Part shown: in pieces, positions 26,605 to 35,380 of the stretch
Layout of the letters: every line of letters begins with the position of its first letter
Numbering within the stretch: position 1 is the first letter of the stretch
Assembly: GCA_016714465.1 (NCBI GenBank)
Contig: JADKDT010000003.1
Span: forward strand, 124,001 to 188,000
Source of the DNA: Candidatus Brachythrix odensensis
GTDB lineage: Bacteria > Chloroflexota > Anaerolineae > J036 > Brachytrichaceae
Reading direction: 5' to 3'
Length of the DNA stretch: 64,000 nucleotides
Position numbers and translations under genes: made by a program
The notes under the pieces: generated by a model
What the model was told of the DNA's origin: nothing
What the model saw: only the letters and a program-made list of their open reading frames with translations
The model's database searches: none

Positions 26605-27684
26605 GTGATCGAAGCGCCCCCTCAGCCCGTCGCCGTGCTGCACCAGGCCGAGCCCGCCCCGGCTGTGCGCGGCGCGCGCAAGCCGATGAAACGCGGCGGT
26701 TATCGCGACAGCGGGGCCGATATCGCCTTCATCCTGCGCCAGGCCGGGCTCGCCGTTATCACGCCCGAGGCCGACCCGCCACCCGAGCACGACACCGGTT
26801 GGACGTTCGCCGACACCGCTGCTGGCATCCGCCAGGCCATCGAGCGCGGAGCCCGCGCGCTGTGGGCCAACACCGTCCTGCACGCCACCCACCCGATCAC
26901 CCTGGCCCTGCGCGAGAAGGGCATCCGTGTGGTCGGCCAGCCGGCCGAACTGGTCGAGCGCTTTGATGACAAGTGGGCGACAAACGAGCTTCTACGGACC
27001 CACGGTCTCCCGGTCGCCGCCGCGTTCCGGATCGGAGCCGAAGCCCTCACGGTGGGGCCGGTGTTGCCAAGAGGTGTCGATTATCCGTTGGTCGTCAAGC
27101 CTCTGCGCGGGCGGGGCAGCGAGGGGGTCAAGGTCGTGGCCGGCCCGGTCGAGCTGCGCGCCCATCTGGGGGAGTTGCTGGATTCGGGGCGCTATGGCGA
27201 GGTCTTTCTGGCTGAGGAATACCTGCCTGGGATCGAAGCCACGCTGACCGTGCTGCCGCCCGGGCGCTACGAAGTCGGGATCGCCGAGGCCCGCTTCAGC
27301 CAGCACTGGGCGCTCCCGCCGGTGGTCCGCCTGAGCCACGAGCATGGCATCGCCCCCTACAGCGGGCGAGTGCCGGTGAGCGCGAACAGCCGCCTCATCG
27401 ACGCCGAGGAGCGGATGGGCATGCGCTACGCCGAAGTCCTGCGCCACTGCGAGCGCGCAGCCGATCTCATCGGGGCCCGGGCGCCCATTCGCATCGACGT
27501 GCGGGCCAGCGCGACCGGTCAGTTTCTGCTCTTTGACGTCAACATGAAGCCGAATATGACTGGGCCCGGCCGCCCCGGGCGGGACGACCAGGACAGCCTG
27601 ACCGCCATCGCGGCGCGGGCGGTGGGCTGGACCTATCCCGAGTTGTTGATCAATATCCTGCGCCAGGCGTGGGGGATGGCCTGA
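26605..27684 (+). CDS. ATP-grasp ligase, D-Ala-D-Ala ligase-like
   Basis: The 359-residue protein resembles D-alanine-D-alanine ligases. It has HATHPITLALREKGIRVVGQ, the phosphate-binding lysine segment FDDKWATNELL, YPLVVKPLRGRGSEGVKV (ATP lysine and Gly-rich loop), VFLAEEYLPGIEATLTVL and metal-site residues in FDVNMKPNMTGPGRPG. I choose the GTG at 26605 just after the hairpin; the upstream frame to 26350 runs antisense through the SDR gene. The real acceptor could be an amino acid other than D-Ala, since the N terminus (MKRGGYRDSGADIAFIL) departs from Ddl. Confidence 0.8.
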   Translation: MIEAPPQPVAVLHQAEPAPAVRGARKPMKRGGYRDSGADIAFILRQAGLAVITPEADPPPEHDTGWTFADTAAGIRQAIERGARALWANTVLHATHPITLALREKGIRVVGQPAELVERFDDKWATNELLRTHGLPVAAAFRIGAEALTVGPVLPRGVDYPLVVKPLRGRGSEGVKVVAGPVELRAHLGELLDSGRYGEVFLAEEYLPGIEATLTVLPPGRYEVGIAEARFSQHWALPPVVRLSHEHGIAPYSGRVPVSANSRLIDAEERMGMRYAEVLRHCERAADLIGARAPIRIDVRASATGQFLLFDVNMKPNMTGPGRPGRDDQDSLTAIAARAVGWTYPELLINILRQAWGMA

Positions 27685-27702
27685 TACGCGATAATCACGA
27701 GC

Positions 27703-28369
27703 GTGTCCGATCTGGCGCTTCTGCTGCAAAGACTCTCGCAACTCGCGACCGGCCCGCTGCTGGTGGCGCTGGTGGCATCGGCCATCGTCGTTTCGCTGAT
27801 CCGCAACTGGCGCCTGGCCCTGCCTGTCCTGATCGGCCAGTATGTCGTGGTGGGAATCATGCTTGCCCGGGTGTCGCAGTCCGGGGTCGCCGTCATCAAA
27901 ATTCTGGCCGGCATCCTGGTCTGTCTGTCGCTAAGCATCGCCGCCCAGCGGGCTGATGACCAGCGCGCCGCGCGCGGCGAGTCGGTCGCCGTCGAGCGCA
28001 TTCTGCATCCATCCTGGCGAAGCGTGCCCGCCCAGGTGCTGCTGCGGGCGGTCGCCACGGCCTTTGTCCTGACCGCGGCCTTTGGCGCGGCGACTCGCTT
28101 TCCCCCGCCCAAGGCCACCCCCGATGTCGCCCTGAGCGCCTACGTCCTGATCGGCGCCGCGTTGCTCCTGGCCGCCACGGCCTCGGAAGCGCTCAACGCG
28201 GGGATCGGGCTGCTGATGTTCATCTCGGGCGTCGAGCTGGTCTACGCCCCGCTCCGAGCCAAGCGTCAGCGTGGCCGTGCTGCTCGGCTTTATGACCCTG
28301 GCCCTGGGCGTGGCGCTGTCGTATCTCACCCTGGCCGACGTCGCCGACCGGGCCCGGGCCCCGACCTAA
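27703..28369 (+). CDS. Hydrophobic HyfE/NuoK-like membrane protein (frame change near 3' end)
   Basis: It starts with GTG at 27703, 18 bp after the ATP-grasp stop. About seven TM helices are visible. The segment AGIGLLMFISGVELVYAPL resembles the NuoK/HyfE helix with an intramembrane Glu. As sequenced the frame turns Arg-rich after VYAPL and runs to 28842 inside the next gene. Removing one C from CTCCGAG near 28253 restores EPSVSVAVLLGFMTLALGVALSYL and a stop at 28367-28369, 9 bp before the next ATG. The pair with the following NuoN-like gene suggests a small ion- or proton-conducting membrane module. No hydrogenase or NADH-binding subunit is nearby. Confidence 0.7.
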
Positions 28370-28378
28370 GCCTTCACC

Positions 28379-29887
28379 ATGCTCCCCGTCGCACTGCTCA
28401 TCATCGCCGTCCCGCTGGCAGCCGCCATCCCGGCGCTCGCCCTGCGCGGTCTGCGCATCTTCGAGCTCCCCATCGCGGTCGGGGCCTGCCTGTTTGTCAT
28501 CCTGCTGCTGGCTTTGCCGGCGGCCGGCGGCAGCACGGTTCTGGCCATCGGCAGCTATCAGATCGAGCTCAACGCGCCCCTGACCATCCTGGGGCGGACC
28601 CTGCGAGTGCGCGATTTCGACCGTTATGCGCTGATTCTGATCTTCAGCGCCGCTGCCCTGATCTTTCCCCTCTCGGTCCGGGCGAACCAGGGCTGGACGT
28701 TTGTCCCGCTCGGGCTGGCGATGCTGTCGGCCCTGAGCGTCGCGCTGATGATCCGGCCTTTCGTCTTCAGCGCCCTGGCCCTCGAAGTGGCGGCCTCGCT
28801 GGCCGCGATGATGATCCAGGTCGAACGCGAGGAGGCCCATGAGCAGCATCGGGTCGCCACCCTTGGCGCGCTGCGCTTCCTCACCATCGTGACCCTGGCC
28901 CTGCCCTGCTTTCTGGGCGCTGGCTATGTCGTCGCCCAGGCAACCCAGGCGGTTGCCCCCGACGCGGCGACGTATGCGCCGGCGGTCACCCTTCTACTGA
29001 TTGGCTTTGCCCTGCTGATGGGCGCGCTGCCGATCTTCACCTGGACCCACCCGGTCGCCCGCGACGCGCCGCAGCTGGTGACCGCCTTTCTGGCCACGGT
29101 CTATCTCGGCGCGATCACCTTTCTGTTCCTGTCCTTTCGTCAGGAATACGAGTGGTTCCGGACGAGCCCGCTGATCGTCAGCGCGGCCAACCTCGGCGGG
29201 ATCCTGATGCTGGCCTTTGGCGGGCTGACGGCCTGGGCCCAGCGCTCGTTTGGGCGGGTGATGGCCTGCGGGCTGGCAGTTGAGATCGGGGCGCTGCTGA
29301 TCCAGGCCGGGCTCGGCACGGTCCTGTCGATCGAAGCCATTGCCATCGGGATTGGAGCGCGGGCGATCTCGTTCGGGCTTCTGGCTCTGGGCGTGTCTCT
29401 GCTCCGTCAGGAGTTCGGGAGTGATGAATTCGACACGTTGCGCGGGGCCGGGCGGCGGCTGGTCTGGGCGCCCCTGGCGATCGGGATTGGCGGGCTGTCG
29501 CTGGCGGGGCTGCCGGGCACGATCGGCTTTGTCTCACGCTGGATGTCCATCCGTTCGCTGGCCCTTGGCGATCAGGAACTGATGATGCTGTCGATCCTGG
29601 CCTCAGCCAGCGTCGGCATCGCGGTCGTGCGCGGGCTGGGCGCGCTGCTCGAGGTCTCGCCCACGCCCAGTCCCGAGGACGCCCCGGCCACCCTCGAGAT
29701 GGAGGCGGCCAGCCGGCTGGAGACCTTGCGCCAGCTCATCGGTGACGTTTGGGGCCGGCTCAAGGCCCGTGCCCTGCACCTCAGCGTCATCGCGCCGGCG
29801 GTGACGATCGTGTGGGTGGGGCTTGCCCCGCACGCCCTGGCTCTGCTGGCCCAATCAATCGCGAACGGGTATACGTTTTACCGGTAG
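28379..29887 (+). CDS. NuoN/MrpD-like proton-conducting membrane protein
   Basis: The 502 residues make about 13-14 TM helices. Conserved-type features of the Proton_antipo_M family include LMGALPIFTWTHPVARDAPQ (usually PxHxWLPxAH...P), AFLATVYLGAITFLFLSF and LSLAGLPGTIGFVSRWM. The canonical His and charged residues are partly replaced. The 60-residue loop near 430 (SPTPSPEDAPATLEME) is soluble. It is paired with the HyfE/NuoK-like gene 9 bp upstream. Function as an orphan antiporter-like or respiratory-complex accessory unit is inference. Confidence 0.78.
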   Translation: MLPVALLIIAVPLAAAIPALALRGLRIFELPIAVGACLFVILLLALPAAGGSTVLAIGSYQIELNAPLTILGRTLRVRDFDRYALILIFSAAALIFPLSVRANQGWTFVPLGLAMLSALSVALMIRPFVFSALALEVAASLAAMMIQVEREEAHEQHRVATLGALRFLTIVTLALPCFLGAGYVVAQATQAVAPDAATYAPAVTLLLIGFALLMGALPIFTWTHPVARDAPQLVTAFLATVYLGAITFLFLSFRQEYEWFRTSPLIVSAANLGGILMLAFGGLTAWAQRSFGRVMACGLAVEIGALLIQAGLGTVLSIEAIAIGIGARAISFGLLALGVSLLRQEFGSDEFDTLRGAGRRLVWAPLAIGIGGLSLAGLPGTIGFVSRWMSIRSLALGDQELMMLSILASASVGIAVVRGLGALLEVSPTPSPEDAPATLEMEAASRLETLRQLIGDVWGRLKARALHLSVIAPAVTIVWVGLAPHALALLAQSIANGYTFYR

Positions 29888-29902
29888 GACCAAAAACCGC
29901 CG

Positions 29903-29946
29903 CGAGAGCGATATCCCCCGGCGTACGCCGGGGGATATCGCCCTCG
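29903..29946. terminator. 22-bp palindrome at a convergent junction
   Basis: This is a near-perfect palindrome (one mismatch) centred on GCGT|ACGC, built of CGAGAGCGATATCCCCCGGC and its complement. It lies 16 nt from the stops on both sides (29887 plus, 29962 minus). No U-tract. Confidence 0.65.
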
Positions 29947-29961
29947 CAGTAGCTACCCGAA

Positions 29962-31066
29962 TCAGGGGTTGAGCGCAATGGGCAGAAACGCCCTGGGCGC
30001 AAGACAGGTCGCATTCGTGCCGTTGACGGTGGTGATCCCGGCCAGCCAGCCTGTGTACGCGGGCGTGTTCGGCACGCACAACCCCGTGTCCTGGAACCAG
30101 AATGTTTCGATCAGGTTTAGGGCGAGCAGGGCGCTGGGCAGCGGCCCCGTGATCGGGTTGGCGCCCACGTAGAGCTCGGTCAGGTTGCTGAGCGCGCCGA
30201 TGGAACTCGACACCGTCAAGAGCTGGTTGTTTGAGAGATCCAGGATGCTGAGTTGGGCCAGGCCCGATATTGCGCCTGTGACAGCAATTAGCCGATTCTC
30301 ATTCAGGGACAGGCTGGTGAGGCCGGTCAGGTTGCCAATCTCAGCCGGGACGGTGACGAGCAGATTGCGGCTGAGCGGCAATTGGGTGAGGCTGAGCAGG
30401 CTGCCAATCCCAATCGGGGCGACGGCGACCTGGTTGTCGTTCAGCGAAAACGTGGTGAGCCTCACGAGGGCCTGGACATTGGGCACTGCCGTCAACTGGT
30501 TCTGATGAAGCGACAGCACGGTCAGGCTGACGAGGTTGGATATCCCGGCCGGGACGCTGGCGAGCTGGTTGTTGTTCAGCCAGAGTTGATTGAGGTTCGT
30601 CAGGTTGCCAAGCGACACCGGCACACTGACCATCTGATTGTTCGACAGGTCGAGAAACTGAAGAGCGCTCAGCGCGCCGATCTGGGTGGGCGCGCCGCTG
30701 AGCTGATTCTGGTCGAGGCCGAGCCGGGTGAGCTGGGTCAGGGCGTTGATGGAAGCCGGGATATTGGTCAGACCGATGCCGGTCAGTTGTATCTCAGTCA
30801 CCGAACCGCCGGCGCAGGTAATCCCGGTCCAGTCACAGGGCGAGCTGCCGGTTTGGAGCCAGCCGGCGTCAAAACTGGCGCCTGGGTTTGCGTTGTAAAG
30901 CGCCACCAGAGCGGCGCACTCGGGCTGGGGGATGGCGCTCTGGCTCGCGCAGTCGTAGGCCATCGGATCGTCAGCGGATACAGCCGGAAATCGTCAGGAT
31001 GGGCAGGCCGATGACCAGGCCCAGACACAGCGCGCCGAGACGCGCGACAAGAGAAAGAGTTGACAT
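29962..31066 (-). CDS. Leucine-rich-repeat lipoprotein (frame change near N terminus)
   Basis: The ATG at 31066, with AAGGA upstream, opens MSTLSLVARLGALCLGLVIG, ending in a lipobox LTISGC. Removing one G from GCGG at 30976-30977 joins this to ADDPMAYDCASQ and the mature LRR domain, which on its own starts at 30963. The N-terminal capping unit resembles plant LRRNT_2 (LVALYNANPG...SPCDWTGITC). It is followed by about ten LRRs of 23 residues (LTxLxLxxNQLxxVPxxIGxL). The C terminus is CVPNTPAYTGWL, then RAFLPIALNP, a tail like that of the secreted repeat protein at 10038. It is probably a surface-exposed, lipid-anchored recognition protein. Confidence 0.85.
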
Positions 31067-31173
31067 GAATGGTTTTCCTTTGTGAACCTGGGAGCAGAGG
31101 CCCCAAGTTGTTGGAAGCCGCGTCATGCGGCACCGCAAAGTGAGGCGGGCAGTATACGCGGGCGATTGTATGG

Positions 31174-31273
31174 ATCCCGCGCTTTCGCGCGGGATGACGG
31201 CTGTAGGCGCGGCCTTCAGGCCGCGCATCGACCCGCACCCGCAGACCCGCGCAGCCTGAAGGCTGCGCCTACA
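31174..31273. repeat. Cluster of REP-like palindromes
   Basis: A 9-bp hairpin (ATCCCGCGC...GCGCGGGAT) is followed by two TGTAGGCGC(G/A)GCCTTCAGG units in inverted orientation (31202-31226 and 31249-31273). Each unit is itself palindromic, and the two differ by paired, compensating changes. The region lies between the UMF1 transporter stop and the LRR lipoprotein start, and 31067-31294 has no gene. Confidence 0.75.
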
Positions 31274-31294
31274 ACGGAAATACCCTAACTGAGG

Positions 31295-32590
31295 TCAGCC
31301 GTCTGCGGTCCCCAACCCGATCTTCGCCTCGTACTCCGCCACATCGCGGATGCCGTCCTTGACCCTGACAAATCCCAGGATCACGAGCCCGATCAGGAAA
31401 AAGATGATCAGGGCCAGAATCCCGCCGCGCACGCTCTGGGTGAACCCAAATACGATCGTGAAAATAAGCGGCCCGAAGATCGAGGAAGCCTTGTCGCTGG
31501 TCTCGTACAGGCCGAAGAACTCGGCCGACTTGTCCCGGGGCACGAGCTGAGAGAAGAGCGAGCGGCTGATCGCCTGGGTCCCGCCCAGGACCATCGCCAC
31601 GGCCGCGCCCAACGCCCAGAAGTGCCAAGCTTCGCGCACGAAAAGGAATGCCATCGTGACGATGACAGTCCAGATCACCAGGCTGCCCTTGATCGCCCGC
31701 ATGGCGCCGATCTTCTCGGCGATCCGGCCAAACACCCAGGCTGCCGCAAAGGCAAGAAACTGAACCATCAGAAAGACTCCGATGATAGTGGTCTGCCCGA
31801 GCTTGAGCTCGTCTGTCCCGAAGGTGGCGGCCAGGCCGATCACCGACTGCACCCCGTCGTTGAAGAGGATGAAGGCGATGAGGAACTTGAAGGCCTGCGG
31901 AAACTGGCGGGCGTGGCCGAGGGTGTTGGCCAATTGCTTGAACCCGGCGGTGATGACGTTGCCGCTGATTTTCGTCCCCGACTTGGCGTTCGGGATGTCA
32001 TGAATCCGGCGCAGCATCGGGATGGAGAAGCCCAGCCACCACAGACCGGCCGACGCCAGGCTGATCCGGGTCGCCAGACCGGTCGGAATGCCGAACGACT
32101 CGCCGCCCAGGATCAGGGCCAGGTTGAGGGCAAGCAGGACCCCGCCGCCGAGATATCCCATCGCAAAGCCAAGCGACGACACCCGGTCGCGCTTGTCGTT
32201 GCTGGCGATCTCGGGCAGAAAGGCGTTGTAGAAGACGAATGAGCTGGAGAACCCGATGCTGCTGATCACCGCGAGCACAGCCCCGAGGATGTGCAGCCCG
32301 GGGGTGATGAAGAACATGAGGACGGTCGTGATCGAACCGAGCAGCATGAAGATCGTCCACATCTTCTTCTTGATGTTGGTGGCGTCGGCGATCCCGCCCA
32401 GGATCGGGGCCAGGACGAACGACAAGATGGCCGAGATCGTGATGCAAGCCCCCCACAGAGCCGGGCCCTGGCGCTCCGGGGTGATGGCGACCAGATACGA
32501 CTGGAGGACGGTTCCGACGACGGTGGTGCTGTAGGCGCTGTTGGCCCAGTCGTAGAGACTCCAGGCCCGGATCTTTTTGGGGTCGTTCAT
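31295..32590 (-). CDS. UMF1/Atg22-family MFS transporter
   Basis: The 431-residue protein has about 12 TM helices. The N terminus KIRAWSLYDWANSAYSTTVV is diagnostic of the UMF1 (Atg22-like) family of the major facilitator superfamily. Other typical blocks are LAPILGGIADATNIKKKMW, FVFYNAFLPEIAS and GGTQAISRSLFSQLVPRDKSAEFFGLYE. Homologues are proposed to export amino acids or other solutes; the substrate is unknown here. It is followed by no operon partner. The divergent junction to the next plus gene carries a composite inverted repeat. Confidence 0.92.
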   Translation of the reverse strand: MNDPKKIRAWSLYDWANSAYSTTVVGTVLQSYLVAITPERQGPALWGACITISAILSFVLAPILGGIADATNIKKKMWTIFMLLGSITTVLMFFITPGLHILGAVLAVISSIGFSSSFVFYNAFLPEIASNDKRDRVSSLGFAMGYLGGGVLLALNLALILGGESFGIPTGLATRISLASAGLWWLGFSIPMLRRIHDIPNAKSGTKISGNVITAGFKQLANTLGHARQFPQAFKFLIAFILFNDGVQSVIGLAATFGTDELKLGQTTIIGVFLMVQFLAFAAAWVFGRIAEKIGAMRAIKGSLVIWTVIVTMAFLFVREAWHFWALGAAVAMVLGGTQAISRSLFSQLVPRDKSAEFFGLYETSDKASSIFGPLIFTIVFGFTQSVRGGILALIIFFLIGLVILGFVRVKDGIRDVAEYEAKIGLGTADG

Positions 32591-32631
32591 GGGCGGGGAG
32601 TATACGGGCGGAAGGGGTTTTCCGGGTTAAG

Positions 32632-32805
32632 GCGCGTCATGCGTCATCCGTCATCATGCGTCATTGTTCGGTGAGCGACAATCGTTTGCAGGAGAACGGG
32701 AGAACGGGAGATTACTTCCCAATCATCCTCCCGTTCTCCCCTTCTCCTGTAAGGTGCCCGCTGAAAAATGACGGATCACGTGTGCCGAATGACGCATGAC
32801 GTATC
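32632..32805. repeat. Composite nested inverted repeat between divergent genes
   Basis: The inner stem is 32686-32710 with 32728-32752 (purine arm TTGCAGGAGAACGGGAGAAC, two mismatches in 25 bp). The outer blocks are TCATGCGTCATCCGTCATCA (about 32635-32660) and its rough complement with ATGACGGATCA and ATGACGCATGACG (about 32767-32800). The same architecture recurs at 35381-35529. Confidence 0.75.
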
Positions 32806-32814
32806 ATGCCGCCC

Positions 32815-33693
32815 ATGAGCAAGGCCACCCACGTCACCCTCCCCTTTCGATTTGGCACCGTGGGCACGCCGCTCAGCGCGCCCAAGAACGGCGGGAGCGT
32901 CGGCGGCATCCAGCGCATCCGCGAGATGACCTTGAACGCGCTCGAGTTTGCCTGGGTGCAGAGCATCCGGATCAGCGATGAGGCCTGCGCCAAACTCCGT
33001 GAGACCGCCCTCGCCGCCGATGTCGCCCTCAGCGTCCACGCCTCGTACTACATCAACCTCAACGCCCTGACCGAGGAGATGTGGCTGGCCGGCCGCGAGC
33101 GCCTGCTCACCGCCTGCCGGGCGGGTTACAAGGCCGGCGCCACCGACATCATCTTTCACCCCGGCTCGTACATGAAGATGGAACCCCCCGTCGCGTGGAA
33201 AATCGCCCGCGATCGGCTGGCCGAGGTCGCCGACACGATCCGGCGCGAGAAGGTGGCCGTAACCCTGCGGCCCGAGACGATGGGCAAAAGCGCGATGCTG
33301 GGCTCGCTCGAGGAGTGCATCGCCTGGAGCCGCGAGATCGAGGATGTGCTGCCCTGCGTCGACTTTGCCCATTTGCACGCCCGCCCGGGCGACGGCTCGT
33401 TCAACACGTATGCCGAGTTCGCCGGCGCGCTCAAGCTCATCGCCGCCGGTCTTGGCGAGCGCGGGCTGAAACGCATGCACATCCATTTCAGCGGGATCGA
33501 GTACACGAGCAAGGGCGAGAAACGCCACCTCAACCTCGACGTCGCTGATGTGAAATACAAGGAGCTCTTCCAGGCCCTGGCCGATTTCGGGGCCGGCGGG
33601 CGGGTCATGTGCGAGACGCCCAACATGGAAGAGGGCGCGATCGTGATGCGCAACAGCTACCAGCGCGCGGCCGCCAAGGCCAAGGTGAAGTAG
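32815..33693 (+). CDS. Endonuclease IV-like / sugar-phosphate-isomerase-type TIM-barrel protein
   Basis: The 292-residue TIM barrel belongs to the AP_endonuc_2 superfamily. Metal-ligand positions can be seen in VALSVHASYYINL, DIIFHPGSYM, LRPETMGKSAMLGSLEE, CVDFAHLHARPGDG, MHIHFSGIEYT and MCETPNM. This His/Glu/Asp pattern is close to Nfo (AP endonuclease IV), though GVGGIQ-like start and loops differ. DNA repair by AP-site cleavage is the best guess; a sugar-isomerase role cannot be excluded. I favour ATG 32815; ATG 32806 is in frame but adjoins the inverted repeat. Confidence 0.8.
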   Translation: MSKATHVTLPFRFGTVGTPLSAPKNGGSVGGIQRIREMTLNALEFAWVQSIRISDEACAKLRETALAADVALSVHASYYINLNALTEEMWLAGRERLLTACRAGYKAGATDIIFHPGSYMKMEPPVAWKIARDRLAEVADTIRREKVAVTLRPETMGKSAMLGSLEECIAWSREIEDVLPCVDFAHLHARPGDGSFNTYAEFAGALKLIAAGLGERGLKRMHIHFSGIEYTSKGEKRHLNLDVADVKYKELFQALADFGAGGRVMCETPNMEEGAIVMRNSYQRAAAKAKVK

Positions 33694-33696
33694 GGC

Positions 33697-33942
33697 ATGC
33701 CGTCGCTGCCGCCCGAACGCCGCATCATCCGGGCCAGCGAGTTGGGCCAATACGCCTACTGCGCGCGGAATTGGTGGCTGCAGCGCATCGCCGGCGTGAC
33801 GCCGACGAACACCCGGGATCTCGCCGCCGGCACAGCCGCCCACCAGCAACACGGCCGCGCGGTCTGGCTGTCCGGCGCGCTGCGCTGGGCGGCAATCGCC
33901 CTCGTTTTAGTGGCGATACTCATCGCCCTGCTCAGCGCCTGA
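33697..33942 (+). CDS. Small membrane protein with a Cas4/RecB-like N-terminal motif
   Basis: The 81-residue protein starts 4 bp after the TIM-barrel gene. Residues 12-35 (RASELGQYAYCARNWWLQRI) match the first helix and Cys of Cas4/PD-(D/E)XK nucleases. Then comes GTAAHQQHGRAVWL (the usual G...H..H region) and a single TM helix (AAIALVLVAILIALLS) at the end. The catalytic core (D, ExK) is absent, so it is not a nuclease as it stands. It is either a truncated relic or a small protein reusing the fold's cap. The ATG at 33697 follows the previous stop closely. Confidence 0.65.
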   Translation: MPSLPPERRIIRASELGQYAYCARNWWLQRIAGVTPTNTRDLAAGTAAHQQHGRAVWLSGALRWAAIALVLVAILIALLSA

Positions 33943-33951
33943 GAGAATTCC

Positions 33952-33994
33952 CTGAATGAGTATCCACCGGCGAAGCCGGTGGATACTCATTCAG
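33952..33994. terminator. Perfect 20-bp hairpin with GAA loop, convergent junction
   Basis: The arms 33952-33971 and 33975-33994 are exact complements around GAA (apex GCGAAGC, a known ultra-stable minihairpin). It begins 10 nt after the plus-strand stop and ends 3 nt before the minus-strand stop at 33997. No U-tract. Confidence 0.7.
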
Positions 33995-33996
33995 AA

Positions 33997-34716
33997 TCAC
34001 CCTTTCGGCTTGGTCTTGTAGTCAACAAACCGATAGCCCGTCCCGCGCTCGGTCATGATATAGCGCGGGTGCTGCATGTCGGGTTCGATCTTCTGGCGCA
34101 GATAGGTGATATACAGCCGCAGATACTGGGTCTCGTCGCGGTATTCCCAGCCCCACACCTTTGACAGCAGGGTCTCGTGCGGAACCACCCAGCCGGCGTT
34201 CTGCATGAGGTGATACAGCAGGCGCCACTCGGTCGGCCTGAGTTTGACCGTTGTGCCGCCCACGATGACCTCGCGCCGGTTGAAGTCGACCTGCAGGTGC
34301 TCGTCGACCCGGATGGGGGCCTTGTCGACCTGGGAGGGCAGCTCGGACCGGCGCACAACGGCCTTGACCCGGCTGACCAGCTCGCGCGGGCTGAACGGCT
34401 TGGTAATGTAGTCGTCGGCGCCCAGGTTCAGGCCGCGGACCTTGTCGTCCTCGTCGCTGCGCGCGGTGAGCATGATGACGGGGGTGCTGCTTTCCTCGCG
34501 GATGGCCCGCAGGGTCTCAAAGCCGTCCATCTCGGGCATCATGACATCGAGGAGGACGCAGTCGGGCAGGAGCTCGCGGGCGCGCTTCACGGCCTCAAGG
34601 CCATTCTCGGCCGATACCACCCGAAAGCTCTCGAGCTCGAGGTTCATCCGGATAAAGTTGATCATGCGCGGCTCGTCGTCGACGACGAGCACCAGTTTTG
34701 CGTCTTCGGAGGGCAT
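33997..34716 (-). CDS. OmpR/PhoB-type response regulator (orphan)
   Basis: The 239-residue protein has a receiver domain with acidic pocket DDE (13-15), phospho-acceptor Asp57 in LLDVMMPEMDG, conserved Thr in MLTARSDE and Lys in ITKPFSP. A winged-helix DNA-binding domain follows (LRPTEWRLLYHL, then VWGWEYRDETQYLRLYITYLRQKI, ending GTGYRF). It resembles KdpE/RegX-type regulators. No histidine kinase is adjacent, so its partner is elsewhere or it acts alone. Confidence 0.95.
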   Translation of the reverse strand: MPSEDAKLVLVVDDEPRMINFIRMNLELESFRVVSAENGLEAVKRARELLPDCVLLDVMMPEMDGFETLRAIREESSTPVIMLTARSDEDDKVRGLNLGADDYITKPFSPRELVSRVKAVVRRSELPSQVDKAPIRVDEHLQVDFNRREVIVGGTTVKLRPTEWRLLYHLMQNAGWVVPHETLLSKVWGWEYRDETQYLRLYITYLRQKIEPDMQHPRYIMTERGTGYRFVDYKTKPKG

Positions 34717-34747
34717 GCTGGGGATTATAGGAGGCGACCGGAGCCTT

Positions 34748-35365
34748 TCAGGCCCCGGACGTCTCCCAGATTACCTGTACGCCGCCCCCACTGAGCTCCT
34801 GCACCGCCGCCTCGAATCCGGCCGTTGCATCCACGGCGAAAAGCACATCGAGGGTGACCTCCGCCCCGAAGTCCTCGGCCACGATCGCTCCGCCCCGCGC
34901 GGCGACGAGCAGGCGAGCCCGCTCGTACAACGCATAGGGCATGCCGCAGCGGCCCCGGACGCGGGTGACGCGTTCCGTCCGCGGGAGTGCTTCGAGCCCG
35001 GCTTTGAGCGCGCCACTGAACGCGCGGACCAGCCCGCCCGTGCCGAGCTTGGTCCCGCCAAAATAGCGAACCACCACGGCCGCCACATCGCCCAGATCGG
35101 TCCCGCGCAGGACGGCCAGCATCGGTTTGCCGGCCGTGCCGGACGGTTCGCCGCCGTCGTTGCAGCCCTCGGTGACGCTCGCCCCGTGCCCGGCCCGAAA
35201 AGCGTAGGCATGCGCGCTCGCATCGGGGTACTCGGCCTTGACCCGCTTGACAAAGTCGTGCGCTTCGGCGGCGGTGCGGGCCTCGCCCAACACACACACA
35301 AAGCGCGAGTTGACGACGATAGTCTCCACCCGCACTTCGCCGGCGGGGATTGGGTATCCGGACAT
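34748..35365 (-). CDS. yigZ: YigZ/IMPACT family protein
   Basis: The 205-residue protein has the UPF0029 N-terminal domain: EVRVETIVVNSRFVC, YPDASAHAYAFR, DGGEPSGTAGKPML and VVVRYFGGTKLGTGGLVRAF, all family signatures. The C-terminal ferredoxin-like domain (residues 140-200) is present. The family relates to eukaryotic IMPACT and is linked to translation or stress; the exact bacterial role is not settled. Its start at 35365 faces a divergent M20 peptidase gene. Confidence 0.93.
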   Translation of the reverse strand: MSGYPIPAGEVRVETIVVNSRFVCVLGEARTAAEAHDFVKRVKAEYPDASAHAYAFRAGHGASVTEGCNDGGEPSGTAGKPMLAVLRGTDLGDVAAVVVRYFGGTKLGTGGLVRAFSGALKAGLEALPRTERVTRVRGRCGMPYALYERARLLVAARGGAIVAEDFGAEVTLDVLFAVDATAGFEAAVQELSGGGVQVIWETSGA

Positions 35366-35380
35366 GGGGCTATGTTAGCC

